Assembly: GCF_018446385.1 (NCBI RefSeq)
Contig: NC_056002.1
Coordinates: 3,831,474 to 3,895,473 of the forward strand
Length of the DNA stretch: 64,000 nt
Origin: Zingiber officinale
Lineage: Eukaryota; Streptophyta; Magnoliopsida; Zingiberales; Zingiberaceae
Direction: 5' to 3'
Below, piece after piece: positions 1-16,609 of this stretch (positions are counted from its first letter, which is position 1; every line of letters starts with the position of its first letter). The notes under the pieces were generated by a model, which was not told where the DNA came from, searched no databases, and worked only from the letters and a program-made list of their open reading frames with translations. A program made the translations under genes and the position numbers.

Positions 1-880
1 GGGCATCCTAGTATTTCCCATATGTAGCATAAAAGAACAAATTAAATGTTGCTAGTTGTGGATGAGTATTAGATTTATTTTTTAAACATTTTTTTCTTTA
101 TCTTTCAAAAGATATTGTGTTAAAAATGGATTACCAGTAACAAAAGATGGTCAGGATAAGGATGACACGGTTGGGGTGGTATATATTGTTTCGCTTACAA
201 ATAATTGAGATAGAAAAAATTAATTAGTTGTGGAAAATAATCATCACCAATAGTGAATCTTATTGGTGTTATGCTCAAGGAATTTAGATTTTCCATGTTT
301 ATCAGTATGTGAAATTTTATTTGTAATTTTACAACCTCAATTATTGTTAGGGCTCCTATTAACATTGCTTCACAAAGTGTCAACTATATATATATGGAGC
401 TACTTTTCTTGGAAAAATAGTCTCTCTAATCATGTAACTATATTTGCATTTTGCCAGACTCATATAAAATAATAGAGAGCCTTTTTTTTTCCAATATGAA
501 TGGCTCTTATTGTGGTATAAATTAGACGGTTTGAATTGGGAAAAGGATTGCTTTCAATTGCAATTGCGTCAGACTATTATTCCTCCTGCTTTATTTGAGA
601 TTTGCCGAAATTAGAAGCATGGAATTTACCTTCCAAGAGAAAAGTTTTCATCTTATTTTATATATATAAAAGGATTGCTTTCAATAACAATTGCGTCAAA
701 CTATTATTCCTCCTGCTCTAACCAAAAATGTAGTATTATTTAATTTTTTACGATAATAAATTAATAGTGGTTAAGGGGTGCCTTTCCTAGTCCCTTCTAG
801 ATTGTATAAACGAATATAAATTATTAAATCACGTCATGGGAGAAGTTTTTTTTTTTTTTTTTTTAAGAAGGTAATAATTA
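1..880. other. AT-rich spacer, no gene seen
   Basis: No open frame here resembles a known protein. The two overlapping frames near 195-472 run in opposite directions through AT-rich sequence and show no domain. A short phrase beginning AAAAGGATTGCTTTCAAT occurs at about 540 and again at about 669, each time followed by CTATTATTCCTCCTGCT-like sequence, so it is a small local duplication. A T tract lies at about 847-864. Confidence 0.5.
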
Positions 881-884
881 AACT

Positions 885-1800
885 AAAGGTAAATTAGAAA
901 AAAATTTTTATTATAATGTTAACTTTGCATGTAATTTTTATATTAAAAAATTTTATTTCCATTCCCTGCATTAAAGTTTTATTTATTTTAACTCACTAAT
1001 ACAAATATCATTACCTAATTACCCCTCAAATTTTCTAGGTACACAAAGTTTAAAAATAAGTATAATTCCTCTTAAATTCAGCACTTTAAAGTAGAATCGA
1101 GTATATTTTCTATTAAAATTACTCCTTATATTTTTTTAGGTACAAAAAATTTAAAAATATGTATAATTCCTGTTAAATTCAACACTTTAAATTAGAATCG
1201 AATATATTTTCTATCAAATTGAGCACGATTTTCTAATTATACCTAAGATTTTTTAGGCACAGAAAATCAAAAAATGAGTATAATTACTCTTAAATTCAAT
1301 ACTTTAAATTAGAATCGAGTATATTTTATATCAAAATTGCCCCTCATATTTTTTAAGTACAAAAGTCTAAAAATGAGTATAATTTCTTTTAAATTCAACA
1401 CTTTAAACTAGAATCGAGTATATTTTCTATCAAATTTAGCACGATTTTTTTCCTACTTAATATAATTTTTCCTAAATTCAATATTATTTTTAAAAATCTA
1501 GTATATTTTTCATCCAATTGAGCACTATTTAAAGAAAATCTAATATAGTCGTGCTCAATTTGATAGAAAATATACTAGATTCTAATTTAATGCGTTGAAT
1601 TTAAGAAAAATTATATTTATTGTTAGATTTTTTATATCTAAAAATATCAAGAGTAATTAAGTAAATTAATATCTATTATATTTAACTCTTAATCCATTAT
1701 ATTTAACTAGGTGTGAAAATAAACATTTTTATCAATAGGATTACATATAAAATTTTATTTATGATTAAGGACTTATTAGGGACTATATGTAAATTTTACC
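885..1800. repeat. Fold-back element with internal tandem units
   Basis: From about 1020 to 1450 a unit of roughly 115-120 bp recurs about four times. Each unit has a TACCCCTC-like start, a phrase close to TTAAATTCAACACTTTAAA and an end close to GTATATTTTCTATCAAA. From about 1540 to 1640 the same phrases appear in reverse complement (GTGCTCAATTTGATAGAAAA), so the whole can fold on itself. No protein is encoded. It is most likely a non-autonomous fold-back DNA element or a large MITE related to the one at 2104-2800. The outer boundaries are estimates and no target duplication was identified. Confidence 0.5.
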
Positions 1801-2103
1801 AACTAACTAATAACTAATAGCTGTTGCTGACAAGTGGTCGATTAACGTACAGCTGAAGATGAACGCTCATTTATTTAATAACTGTTCGTTGTTTTTAACA
1901 ACCAAAAAAAAGGGCAATTAATTAAAAAAATGTCCAATGGAATTTTGTTTGATTTAAAACAAAATGGTGAAGGTTGTTTAACATTAAGCGTGTCGCTTGT
2001 CGCTGTCCACGATGCCGTTTCGATCCGTTCGCGTACCATTTGATTTGGCAACCGCACTGGGTCCTCCGCGCGCGACGCGCCGCGACGCGACCCGCAAACT
2101 TTT

Positions 2104-2800
2104 ATGGGTAATTTTACATGCACTCTCTATTGGTAAACAAAATTTTGCATGCAGTCTCTAGTGGTGAAAAACTTTATTTCCACTCCCTAGTCAAATATAT
2201 TTACCTAATTACCCATCATACTTTTGGGTATAACAAGTCTAAAAATCAGTATCATTTCTCTTAAATTCAGTACATTAAAATTAGAATCCAGTATATTTTC
2301 TATCAAATTGAGTACGATTCTTTTTTAATTTCAATTAAATGAAAATTATACTAGATTTTCTTTAAATAACTCAATTGGATGAAAAATTTACTAGATTTTC
2401 TTTAAATGGTAAATAATGCTGAATTTTTGAGTAATTATATTAAGCAAGAAAAATGTCGTACTCAATTTAATAGAAAATATACTCAATTCTAGTTTAATGT
2501 GCTGAATTTAATAGGAATTATACTCATTTTTAGAGTATTTGTACCGAAAAATATGAGAATTAATTTTGATAGAAAATATTCTCAATTTTAGTATAAAGTA
2601 TTGAATTCTAGTTATAAAGTACTAAATTTAATCAGAATTATACTCATTTTAAAATTTTTTATACCTAAAACATCTGAGGGTAATTTGGTCATGATATTTA
2701 CATGAGGGGAGTTGAAGCAAAGAAAATTTTGCATGTAGGGAGTGGAAATAAAATTTTTTAGATAGGGGGACTGCATGCAAAATTAAGAATGAGATTGGAG
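2104..2800. mobile_element. MITE-like fold-back element with terminal inverted repeats
   Basis: The left arm carries AATTTTGCATGCAGTCTCTA and then TTTATTTCCACTCCCTA. The right arm, read in reverse complement, carries AATTTTGCATGCAGTCCCCC and then TTTTATTTCCACTCCCTA. Inside, the phrase with TTCTATCAAATTGAGTACGA and its inverse recur, as in the element at 885-1800, so both belong to one family. There is no coding capacity. A Mutator-like or other non-autonomous DNA transposon is the likely class, but a clean target duplication was not found. Confidence 0.6.
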
Positions 2801-4560
2801 ATTTTTCTCCACTTTACCGAACTTTTATGTGACGATGGAGCAGTTGAGATTTTTCTTTTTTGTTTTTATAACCAGAAGTGCTATTCTTATTATCCAATTC
2901 ATCCTAAAGAAGCTCGATCCACCGAAGTTTTATATCCTTCCTCAAGATAAATGGATAATGGATCTTACCGTCTAACGTTAATCGGTACTTCACTAATCTA
3001 AATGTTTTCATTAAATTAAACAACACATAACATTGAACTTTGACACATTTTTTAAACTTTTTGAGGAAGGTGGAGAGGAGAGAACTAGCGCGAGAGAAGA
3101 CTCTCTGTACAGGAATCAATCTCCTTTTGCGTTACGTTGTTGTTGCCTTTGTGAACAATTGATTGCCTTGTTTTTGTTGTTTATTTAGCAGTGTCAGTCG
3201 GTGTCGCCATGTGGTTTTCACTTTTCTTGATGGAACACAAAGCAAGCGTGTGATGAAACACATATCATTTGCGGTAGCTGGTGGAGCCCTTTAGAGTTTC
3301 TTCACGAAAAGTCCTATACGGAGATATGCACATGGACCGGGTCCAGCAGGAATGGAAGTGCCTATCACCTACTGAATAATTTTGGATACAAATTTTAAAA
3401 AAGTATTCCTTTTTTCATGTGAAATATTTTCACATGAATTTTGATATTTCTCTATAATACTATGGATAACCTCCTATAAATTATGTTATAGTATTGAAAT
3501 ATATTGATTTTTATCATGTATTTATTTTCTACTTAAAAATTCATGTCATCGTATTTTATCATCTTACTATTTTATTAAAAATCTTCCCTCTTTGCTAACT
3601 AACTTTGGTGAAGCCTAAAATGTATTTACGTTAATATCCTTTTTTTTTCTATTTACACTAAAAATAATTCCAAGGTTTATTAGTAATTCCACAAGTGAAA
3701 CATATTATTATGAATTTTCCTCTTTATTAATTTTCTCTGATTATTTTATATAAAAAAATATAATTCTCTTTAATCCCACATCTTAGAATTGACAATACTA
3801 TGATCAAAGAAGCTTTTATAAATATTGTAGATCGACGATGTTAAAAAATATATTTTTCTAAGTTTTTTTTACTAAGACAAGTATAATATTAAAATAAAAT
3901 AATTTTTTGCATATGGAAGCTCGTTACAGTAATTTGTTGTTAGGATTCTCCAACGTCACTATTGTATGGGTCTGACGAATCTTACTCAAATAATTAATTC
4001 TTGGTTTATAAGGGTAACACTAGAAAATCCAAACAATTTGAATTTTCAAAAACTTAAATAATTTATATATTATTATATTACACACGCGTTACAATTTGAA
4101 TTTTCAAAAACTCAAATAATTTATATATTATTATATTACACACGTAACGCGTGTGCACGATCACACTAGTTATAATAATATTTAGATTACCATGTTCAAT
4201 TTATCATCTATTTATTTTTTATCATGTTCAATTTTATCATCTATTTAATAATTAAAATTCTATTAATATCATAATCTCTTCGATAAAATCATAAAACCAA
4301 CATACTTTATTCATTAACAAATAAGTGATTTTATACTAATCTAAAAGAGTGAAATGGTTAACTTTTTAATAACACTGGATTTAGAATTGTATAACAAATT
4401 ATTAAAAGAATCTTACTTGTTATTTCTATTTTAAATAAAAAATAGTCTCAATTATGAAAATATATATTTAAATTTTAGAGTAAGATCATTTTAGGAGGAG
4501 GAAAAAAATTAAAATAAAAAAATATATATGATTATTAGATAAACCAATTATAATACATGA
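2801..4560. other. AT-rich spacer upstream of TADA
   Basis: No gene is recognised. A near-perfect short palindrome lies around 3414-3439 (TTCATGTGAAA and its inverse), and a 58-bp tandem duplication lies at 4033-4148. The rest is AT-rich sequence without coherent open frames. The reverse-strand frame at 2904-3119 shows no domain. Confidence 0.5.
4033..4148. repeat. 58-bp tandem duplication
   Basis: Two adjacent copies of a 58-bp unit (4033-4090 and 4091-4148) begin with ACAATTTGAATTTTCAAAAA and end in TATTACACACG. They differ by only a few bases, so the duplication is recent relative to the surrounding sequence. The second copy ends in a GTAACGCGTG phrase, an inversion of the CGCGTTAC at the copy junction. 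Confidence 0.75.
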
Positions 4561-4931
4561 TAAATTGGATTGTGTGAAGGTGTCCCGGTTCAGCTCTGGA
4601 CAACATTTGGGCCGGGCCAATTTCCTATTGGACCGAGTTTTGGTTCGGTTGTCTTCTCACCCGGTTACGCCACTGCGGACCGCACTAGCGACGACACTGT
4701 CACCAGGCATGGCGTTCGCGATCTCGTTCCGCCGGACTTCCAAAACCTTCGCCGTCCGTTCCCTCACCTTTCGGGCTCTCTCCCTTCGTCGCTCCTGTCT
4801 TCTCAGCTCACTGGCGTCATAGCATCCTCCTCGGGCAACGTAACTGCGCCGCCCTTCGCCAGATCTTAAGCACCGGCTGCTTCTTCCGGTACGTCCCCGT
4901 ATTTCTCTCCCGTATATCCTCACGCGTTCCC

Positions 4932-10190
<5,259 letters not shown>

Positions 10191-10517
10191 ACTCGAGTAT
10201 ATTAGCTCAGGTGTAACTTTATAGTCCATGCCTATCTACAAGTCGGTTATCCCTTACAATGTGCACTTGCCCTATGTTGTATTGATCCCCTCAGAGCTTT
10301 CCCTTGATCAATCTCGACATCTAGTGATGACTTTGTAGATTTTCAGTGTATCTCATGCCTACATTTGCAGAAGAAGTGCCATTATTCCACGATTGTAATT
10401 TGGGCAATTGCATTGGTTAATTGCACGCACTTGAGAATGAAAGTAATAATTGTGCTGAAATGCAAGGGTAGTTCTCATAAGGGAGGTTTTAATCCCAATA
10501 CTTTTTTTCTTTGTAAT

Positions 10518-11185
10518 TAGAGCGGTAAATAAATCAAACATTCGCGAACAAGTTTTGGTGTTCAATTTGGTAAGAGTTTATTTATGTTCGTTCAATATAC
10601 ATAAGATTAATTAAACATACAAACTTGAACAACTCGTTAAGTTAAACAAACAAGTTTGAACACATATGCGTTCAGTTCGTTAACATTCGTGAACAATGTT
10701 TGTGAACAACGTTTATGAACAATGTTCATGAATCATATTCATTAATAAAATTCTTTTTAATATGCTAAATAAACAATAAAATCAAATCAAATAAATAAAT
10801 AAATTTAAATTATCAAGCTTAATAACCAATCAAACAATTAAAAATTTTAAATAATCAAACAAACTTGAATTGAGAGATTGATAACATCTAAACGAACCAA
10901 GCTCGAGTCAAGCTCAAGTTAAGCTTGAATTGAGAGATTGATAACATCTAAACGAACCAAGCTCGAGCCAAGCTCAAGTTAAGCTTGAATTGAGAGTTTG
11001 ATAACATCTAAACGAACCAAACTTAAGTCAAGCTTCAAACAAGCACAAGCTCATAAAAAATAAACCAAGTCAAGCTTGAACGCTCATTTTAAAAGCTTGG
11101 TTCATTTTAAGCTCGGCTTGATTACCTTATCAAACAAACTTAAACATCCCGAAACTCTGCTCGACTCGATTTGTTTACAACCCTA
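10518..11185. mobile_element. Non-autonomous hAT-type element
   Basis: The element is flanked by a perfect 8-bp target duplication TTTGTAAT (10510-10517 and 11186-11193), the hallmark of hAT transposons. The ends are imperfect inverted repeats: TAGAGCGGTAAATAAATC at the left and, in reverse complement, TAGGGTTGTAAACAAATC at the right. Inside is the plant repeat rich in GTTCGTGAACA and in AAGCTCGAG-type phrases, with a 60-bp unit repeated three times at 10861-11040. It has no transposase and is therefore a MITE-like derivative. A related sequence lies at 19063-21062. Confidence 0.8.
10861..11040. repeat. Three tandem 60-bp units inside the hAT element
   Basis: Units start at 10861, 10921 and 10981 with exact 60-bp spacing, each beginning AA(A/G)CTTGAATTGAGAG and containing ACATCTAAACGAACCAA. 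The first two are nearly identical and the third is more diverged at its end, which suggests stepwise amplification within the element. Confidence 0.85.
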
Positions 11186-12500
11186 TTTGTAATAACACTC
11201 CTCTTGTTCTGAATTCTTATTAAGGTCCCAACAAATAGTATCATGTAAGGCCTGCCTTGAAATATTATACCGTCAATTTTATATAATATAGTAAATTGAA
11301 GAGTGCTCATGGATGTCTATTTAAGCGGCTAGCGTATTTAGAATTATCATCTTAGAGAGTGTGACATAGTTAGGATTCGATTTTTAAATATTTGATTAAG
11401 GTCTAAGAGTTGTGCCATTGTGCCGGGGCGTTAAAAAAAATTAAACTAGCCGTGTTATATATGGTAAAAGACCATTAGCTTGTCTCAGTATCCTGTTAAT
11501 CTGTTCTTAGTCAATACACTAGCTGTATTATAAAAACTAATGTTAAGCGTATTTTTCTCGGTACAACAATTTATAATTTTATTTTCTCCAAAGCCGCATG
11601 CCATTATTTATAAGTAAATTATTTTTATTATTTTATGGCTTGCATTAATTGCACTTGCTTTGCTTCTGGTTCCTACACTCTTGGACATTTTTCTTCTCTT
11701 TTTATTTTTTGGATATTTTGAATGAAGGATCCATTGATATTTTAATTTGGTTGAACTTAGTAGTGCTCACGATCACATTAGAATTAAGCCAATTTAAGAT
11801 GGAGTCCAATCCTATGCCGAGTTTAAGTCGACTTCATTTGACATGTTGCATGCTCCTAATTAATTAGTCCATTTTCACAACTTACATGTCACGTCCTTGC
11901 ATGTCAAAGTCTCTACCTTGATAATATTCAACATCTACTTCAACCTCATACATGCCAATTATTCTGAATTAGTCACACATATATATCACATTAAGTTGTA
12001 TTTAAGTTTATGGAATTTCATCACTTTATTTTTGGATTTACCAAATAGACCGCATTCAAATAGTTAGTCGATTAAAAGTCATTTTAGTTAATTAATTGTT
12101 TTAAAACATTTTTATTAAAAGTGTTTAATGATCATAAAGACATTAAATTTATGTCAAATTAATATTCTTGTACTCTTAGGATTCTCTTGACTTTGTTCAT
12201 GATATATATATTTTTTTATTTTAAATTTTCTATGACTTTAAAGACAGTAAGTACCAAATGAGCATCCTTATACTTTTAAATTTCCTCAAAATCAATCCAT
12301 ATTTATTTTTCAAAATTTAAACCCTCTATGACTACCAATCACCTTTTACTAAAAGTTGTTTTTACTATCAAATCCATGCCAAATCTTGCATGAGAATTTA
12401 TTGCTGTTCATTTTTTTAGATTTTATATTATCATCAACAACTTTGGTTAAAAGATCATCATAAAACCAAAAGAGTTTTGATACACTTAAGAAAAAATCTC

Positions 12501-12611
12501 AAGGAAAAATTTTAAGGATAGACACATAAATAATGTGACCCATCATTTTACTTTTTGTTGGTCCATCATTTATGTGTCTATCCTTAAAAGTTTTTCTTAA
12601 AATTTTTCCTT
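12501..12611. mobile_element. Small fold-back MITE, about 111 bp
   Basis: The left arm AAGGAAAAATTTTAAGGATA continues into GACACATAAATAATG. The right arm in reverse complement gives AAGGAAAAATTTTAAG, a short insertion, then AAGGATAGACACATAAATGATG. Only about 25 bp of unpaired loop remain. No target duplication is evident, so the class is unknown. Confidence 0.6.
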
Positions 12612-13148
12612 AATAATATCATTTCTCAAACCAAAAATCACACCAAATCCTAATCAATCAATATAACTATCCCTTTGACATAGCCTTTAATTGGTTAGTT
12701 AATTAATGGTTAAATAGTACTAGATCCAAAAATATATTAAAAATTCTAAAAAAATAAATTTGGCTTTTAATAAAAATAAAAAGTACGTCCTATTCTTTAA
12801 TTTTATATGTAGTTTTTTTTTGCTAAAAATACTTAAATTTATATGTACTATATATGACTCCAAGTTTATCATCAAAACAAAGTGTACCTTAATTGCAATA
12901 TAAAGTTTGAAGTACCAAAATTTTGTCCTTCAACAAATATACTAATAATTCTCGATAACAAACATATTTCACTTGTTTATTGCACGATCCATAGACATTA
13001 AATGCTGCTTTAATTACGCATTAATATCAATTATCCTCTCTGATCATAAACCTTCACGCCACTCAAGAGACAGCTTCAAAAACTGCCACAAGTTACAAGT
13101 ACAATCTCACATGAACATTAGACTTCGTGAGCCAGGTAGAAGGAGTGC

Positions 13149-13253
13149 GGATCCTCTGTCGGTCGTTCTTCATCATTGGTAGAGAGTGATGATCCCTATT
13201 TATTTTACACGTGGGGTCATCACTCTCCATCCATGATGAAGAGTAACTCATCC
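13149..13253. mobile_element. Small fold-back MITE, about 105 bp
   Basis: The left arm contains TCTTCATCATTGGTAGAGAG and then TGATGATCCC. The right arm in reverse complement contains TCTTCATCATGGATGGAGAG and then TGATGACCC. Both arms begin near GGAT. The loop is short and AT-rich. It has no coding capacity; the class is unresolved. Confidence 0.6.
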
Positions 13254-14505
13254 TTTTATTTGTATTTTACGGATCAAAGAATCTGAGCTAATATACAAGG
13301 AGACTATTTTCACTGCAACAGTTGTGTTCCATCCTACTTAAATGATGAGCATGTTAATAAGATAGATAGATATTTTAAATAAGATATATATTTTTTTACA
13401 ATCTCTCACTAAGAATAAATTAGGAGTATGTTAATAAAAAAGAGATATTAATATAATATGTACGTGACATATTATTTGAAAATATAACATATATTAATGT
13501 TTAAACTATAATGTGGATGTCAAGAAGGTTAATATATGTCATCTTTGCAAATAGTACTTCATTATATTAACACGTCATTTTTATTAACACGCTCATATTT
13601 ATTTTAATTATTTGTGGACATCACTCTATCTATCTATTTATTTATTTTTATTTTTTATATCTAAAATTTAATTTCTTAATTTTTTACAGTTTTTATATAA
13701 AATCCATTGGTTAATTTAAAGAATATGTTGTTAATGTGTAAGATATTATAATACTCATTTACATTAGTTTATTATTTAGATGTTAACACATATTAATCTA
13801 TCGTTAATATAAAATCTTGCATGCTTACACCATATGCTTGATCTCCGGGCTCGGGGACTCGCAGACAGCAGCCTGCACACTCATGACTAATCATTCCTTT
13901 AGGTGTTAACTATTGATTCTTTTAGTTAACTAGCTAAAGCATCTGCATCACAACAACTAAAGTGAAAATTGTTAACTGACTCCTCTATTTGTCAAATTAA
14001 TCAAGGATATTAGTGTCCCTGGGCTTGACAGTTAATCATCACATAGTAAAATTGTGTAAAAATCGATTCCCGATAAAACCAATAGAAATATCCTCACGTA
14101 TTATGACCTGTTTAGTTTTCTAATTTATCTCTCTATAAATGATTATGAGTCGGCCGTGTGGGGACGCCCGGATTAATGTACAATCTTTTTGCCAAATTAA
14201 TTAAGAATATTAATGATTTATTTATCTATATTTTACTATAAATCCGATGATGCCGAACAATTTAAGGTGAGCGATATCACATTCCCCTTAATCAAGGATA
14301 TTAAGCATGATCAAGCAACAAACTTAACAAGCAACATCTTTTAGTCAGTGAACTGAAGAAGTAAAAACGACAATGGACCAAAAGGGCGCAGTTAAAATTG
14401 TTGAATTTTTAAAAGACTTATCTAACTTTCAAATTTCAACGACATATCAAATTTCCCAATTTCTAAAGCATCCGAAGTATAGTATTCTAAAATCTAGAAC
14501 CACCA

Positions 14506-15625
14506 TGTAGGATCGAAAAATACTGTGATAAGGGAGGGGGAAACTCAAAGTAATAAAAATAGCGGAATGATAAAAAGATAATTTTGACATTGTTAGTTTT
14601 ACTTAGTTCAGAACGTATGACAACTCCACTCCAATATTTGCAATCAACAATCATTTTCATTGAATAATTCACTAGCAATTTAATAAGTACAAAGGAACGA
14701 TTATAATTTTGCGTAAAATAAATTATACCGACAATATAAAAATCTGGTGTAGAGCTCAGTTGTCGGAGTAGTGTCACAATGTAGTAGCGTCAAAAATTGG
14801 AGTAGCGCGGCAAGCTTTTGAGCGTTCATTGTAGAAGTGTGTATTAGGCTTTGCTAGAACCCTCCTTATAAAGGAGTATCCAGGCACTTCAATTGGATCT
14901 GATCTGATCCTAAGTTATCGCAGCTTATCCACGTCTAGGCGCCTTAATCCCTTTGAGGTGCCTGATTGTTGTTGTGGCAAGTGTTGAGTGGAGTTCCTCC
15001 TGGTCGTCTCTATCAAGCATTTTAATCCCTTTGAGGCGCATGGATTTGACGTATGTCGACTTATCAGAAGTTGTCACCTCATCTTGCTGCGCGTCGAGGT
15101 GATAGAGGCGCCTGAATAAATATTTCTTGGTTTACCTTTTTCTGCAAAATATGATTAGCACGGAAAACATATAATATGAAATTGAATATTATTTGACAGT
15201 TTTCGACTGTCTAATCCTAACTTTTAAGTTTCACATGAAACCCTAAGTCGGACCGACGATTACTATTCCCTCGAAGGAGAACACATCTTCACCTACTCTT
15301 CTTATGAGAATTTCCCTTTTGTCAAATACTTGTTTGGACTTTTACTCAACTTCCAATCTTGACCTCTGGGACTTCCGCTAAACGTCTGATCCTCGAATCG
15401 CCTAGACTTTTGCCTGGTGTACGCGACCCCATGACTTCTACCCGATGTCCTCAATTTACCAAGTTTTTTGCCCAATCCACTTGACCAGGATTTCGTTTCC
15501 TAGCCTCAACTAGGTCTTGCCTGCACACTCAAGTAAGCTTGTTAGATCACAACACAATTTAACTTTGAACCCTTTGTCATCATCAAAATCAAGTTCGATT
15601 AGCTGGTATTTTTCTAGAACTAATA
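14506..15625 (-). mobile_element. LTR of a degenerate LTR retroelement, minus orientation
   Basis: The block begins TGTAGGATCGAAAAATACTG, so in element sense the LTR ends in GATCCTACA. In element sense it also has a TTTATAAGG TATA-like site and the phrase GATGATGACAAAGGG near its start. Just to its right, the minus strand reads a purine tract AAAAAGGGGGAGATTA, as expected for the primer of plus-strand synthesis immediately before a 3' LTR. The partner LTR and a target duplication were not identified. Related LTR sequence lies at about 36149-38576 and 42850-43452. It is an old, broken fossil. Confidence 0.6.
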
Positions 15626-16609
15626 ATCTCCCCCTTTTTAATTTATATAAACATAGTTCAAAATAAAGTATACACATAATACTTAAAGACATTTAACATA
15701 AAAGAAAGTGTTTTTAAAGAAGCTTTTAAAGTTTTAAAGTGATGGTTTTTTAAACTTTGCTCTCCTTTAATTTGACATTCTCCTTTAATTTGACATTCTC
15801 CCCTTGGAGATTTTGAAAGATAGTGTACTTCGAAAAATATTAGCTTAACTTTTAGCTTTTTTATCCCTTTGATATATATCAAAAATAAATTTTAAAAGAG
15901 AGAATGCTTTTGCCAAATAATTTTGAAGTTTTGAAACACTTGGTTTAAAAAAAAAAAAGTGACTTGGATTTTTTTTTAAGAAATACTATCCATTTTCAGT
16001 TTTGAAAATTAATATTTTTATTATATTTTCAAGGAGGGAAATATTTTTAAAAAACGGCTTAAGTAATTTTTGCAATGTACTAAGGTAATTTATGAAATTT
16101 ACTTAAGAAAGAGAGTAGATAAACAACATTTAAATATTAATTCACTTATTGTCTAAGTATGTAAAAATTAAAGTAATTTTTATTAAAAAATATTTAAAAG
16201 TAATCATCTACTTTTCTTAAAAGAAATATCTAACCTTTAGCTACTAGTTATCTACTAGAAGATAGTAAACTAGATCAATGTTAATTGGTATTTTTCGTCT
16301 AGATTTTATGTTAATGTGCTGATATAAGCATTTAAAAATTCAGGTAATCCCTTAAGCATCTCATACCATTCTAAGTATTTTTAATACACAAATAAAATAT
16401 TCCTAATATGCTTATGAGATGTTGGCTACCTAAATCTATAGGATCATGATTTCTATGAGAAAATCTGGGCTAAATCTAATTTTTGAAAACCACTAAAAAA
16501 AATGAGATTTTTATTAAATAATAAAAAATTTAGTTTTCAACCTAGAAATAAGAAAACATAAATTTTGAAAGACAACTTAAATTTTTGGAAGAGAATGATG
16601 AGATAAATT
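15626..16609 (-). mobile_element. Internal sequence of the same degenerate LTR element
   Basis: AT-rich sequence follows the purine tract. The stretch 16206-16570 is recognisably related to 39362-39790: both contain the phrases TTTAGCTACTA, TAAGCATCTCA and GAGATGTTG followed by CTACC or CTGCC, in the same order. The two loci are therefore copies of one retroelement family. There is no intact gene. The sequence continues after the solo LTR, at 18746. Confidence 0.55.

Larger units (their letters stand above)
11194..14505. other. AT-rich spacer with small fold-back elements
   Basis: No gene is recognised over about 3.3 kb. Supported contents are the fold-backs at 12501-12611 and 13149-13253. 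Short open frames (11649-11867, 12973-13182) show no domain; the latter runs into a fold-back. The sequence is unique-looking AT-rich DNA with many short A/T runs. Confidence 0.5.

Noticed and set aside
4565-4923. Three overlapping frames just upstream of TADA
   Set aside because: They overlap on both strands in a GC-rich leader or promoter, and no domain is visible.
10861-11040. Regularly spaced 60-bp repeats that might suggest a CRISPR-like array
   Set aside because: There are only three contiguous units without spacers, inside a plant hAT-type element.
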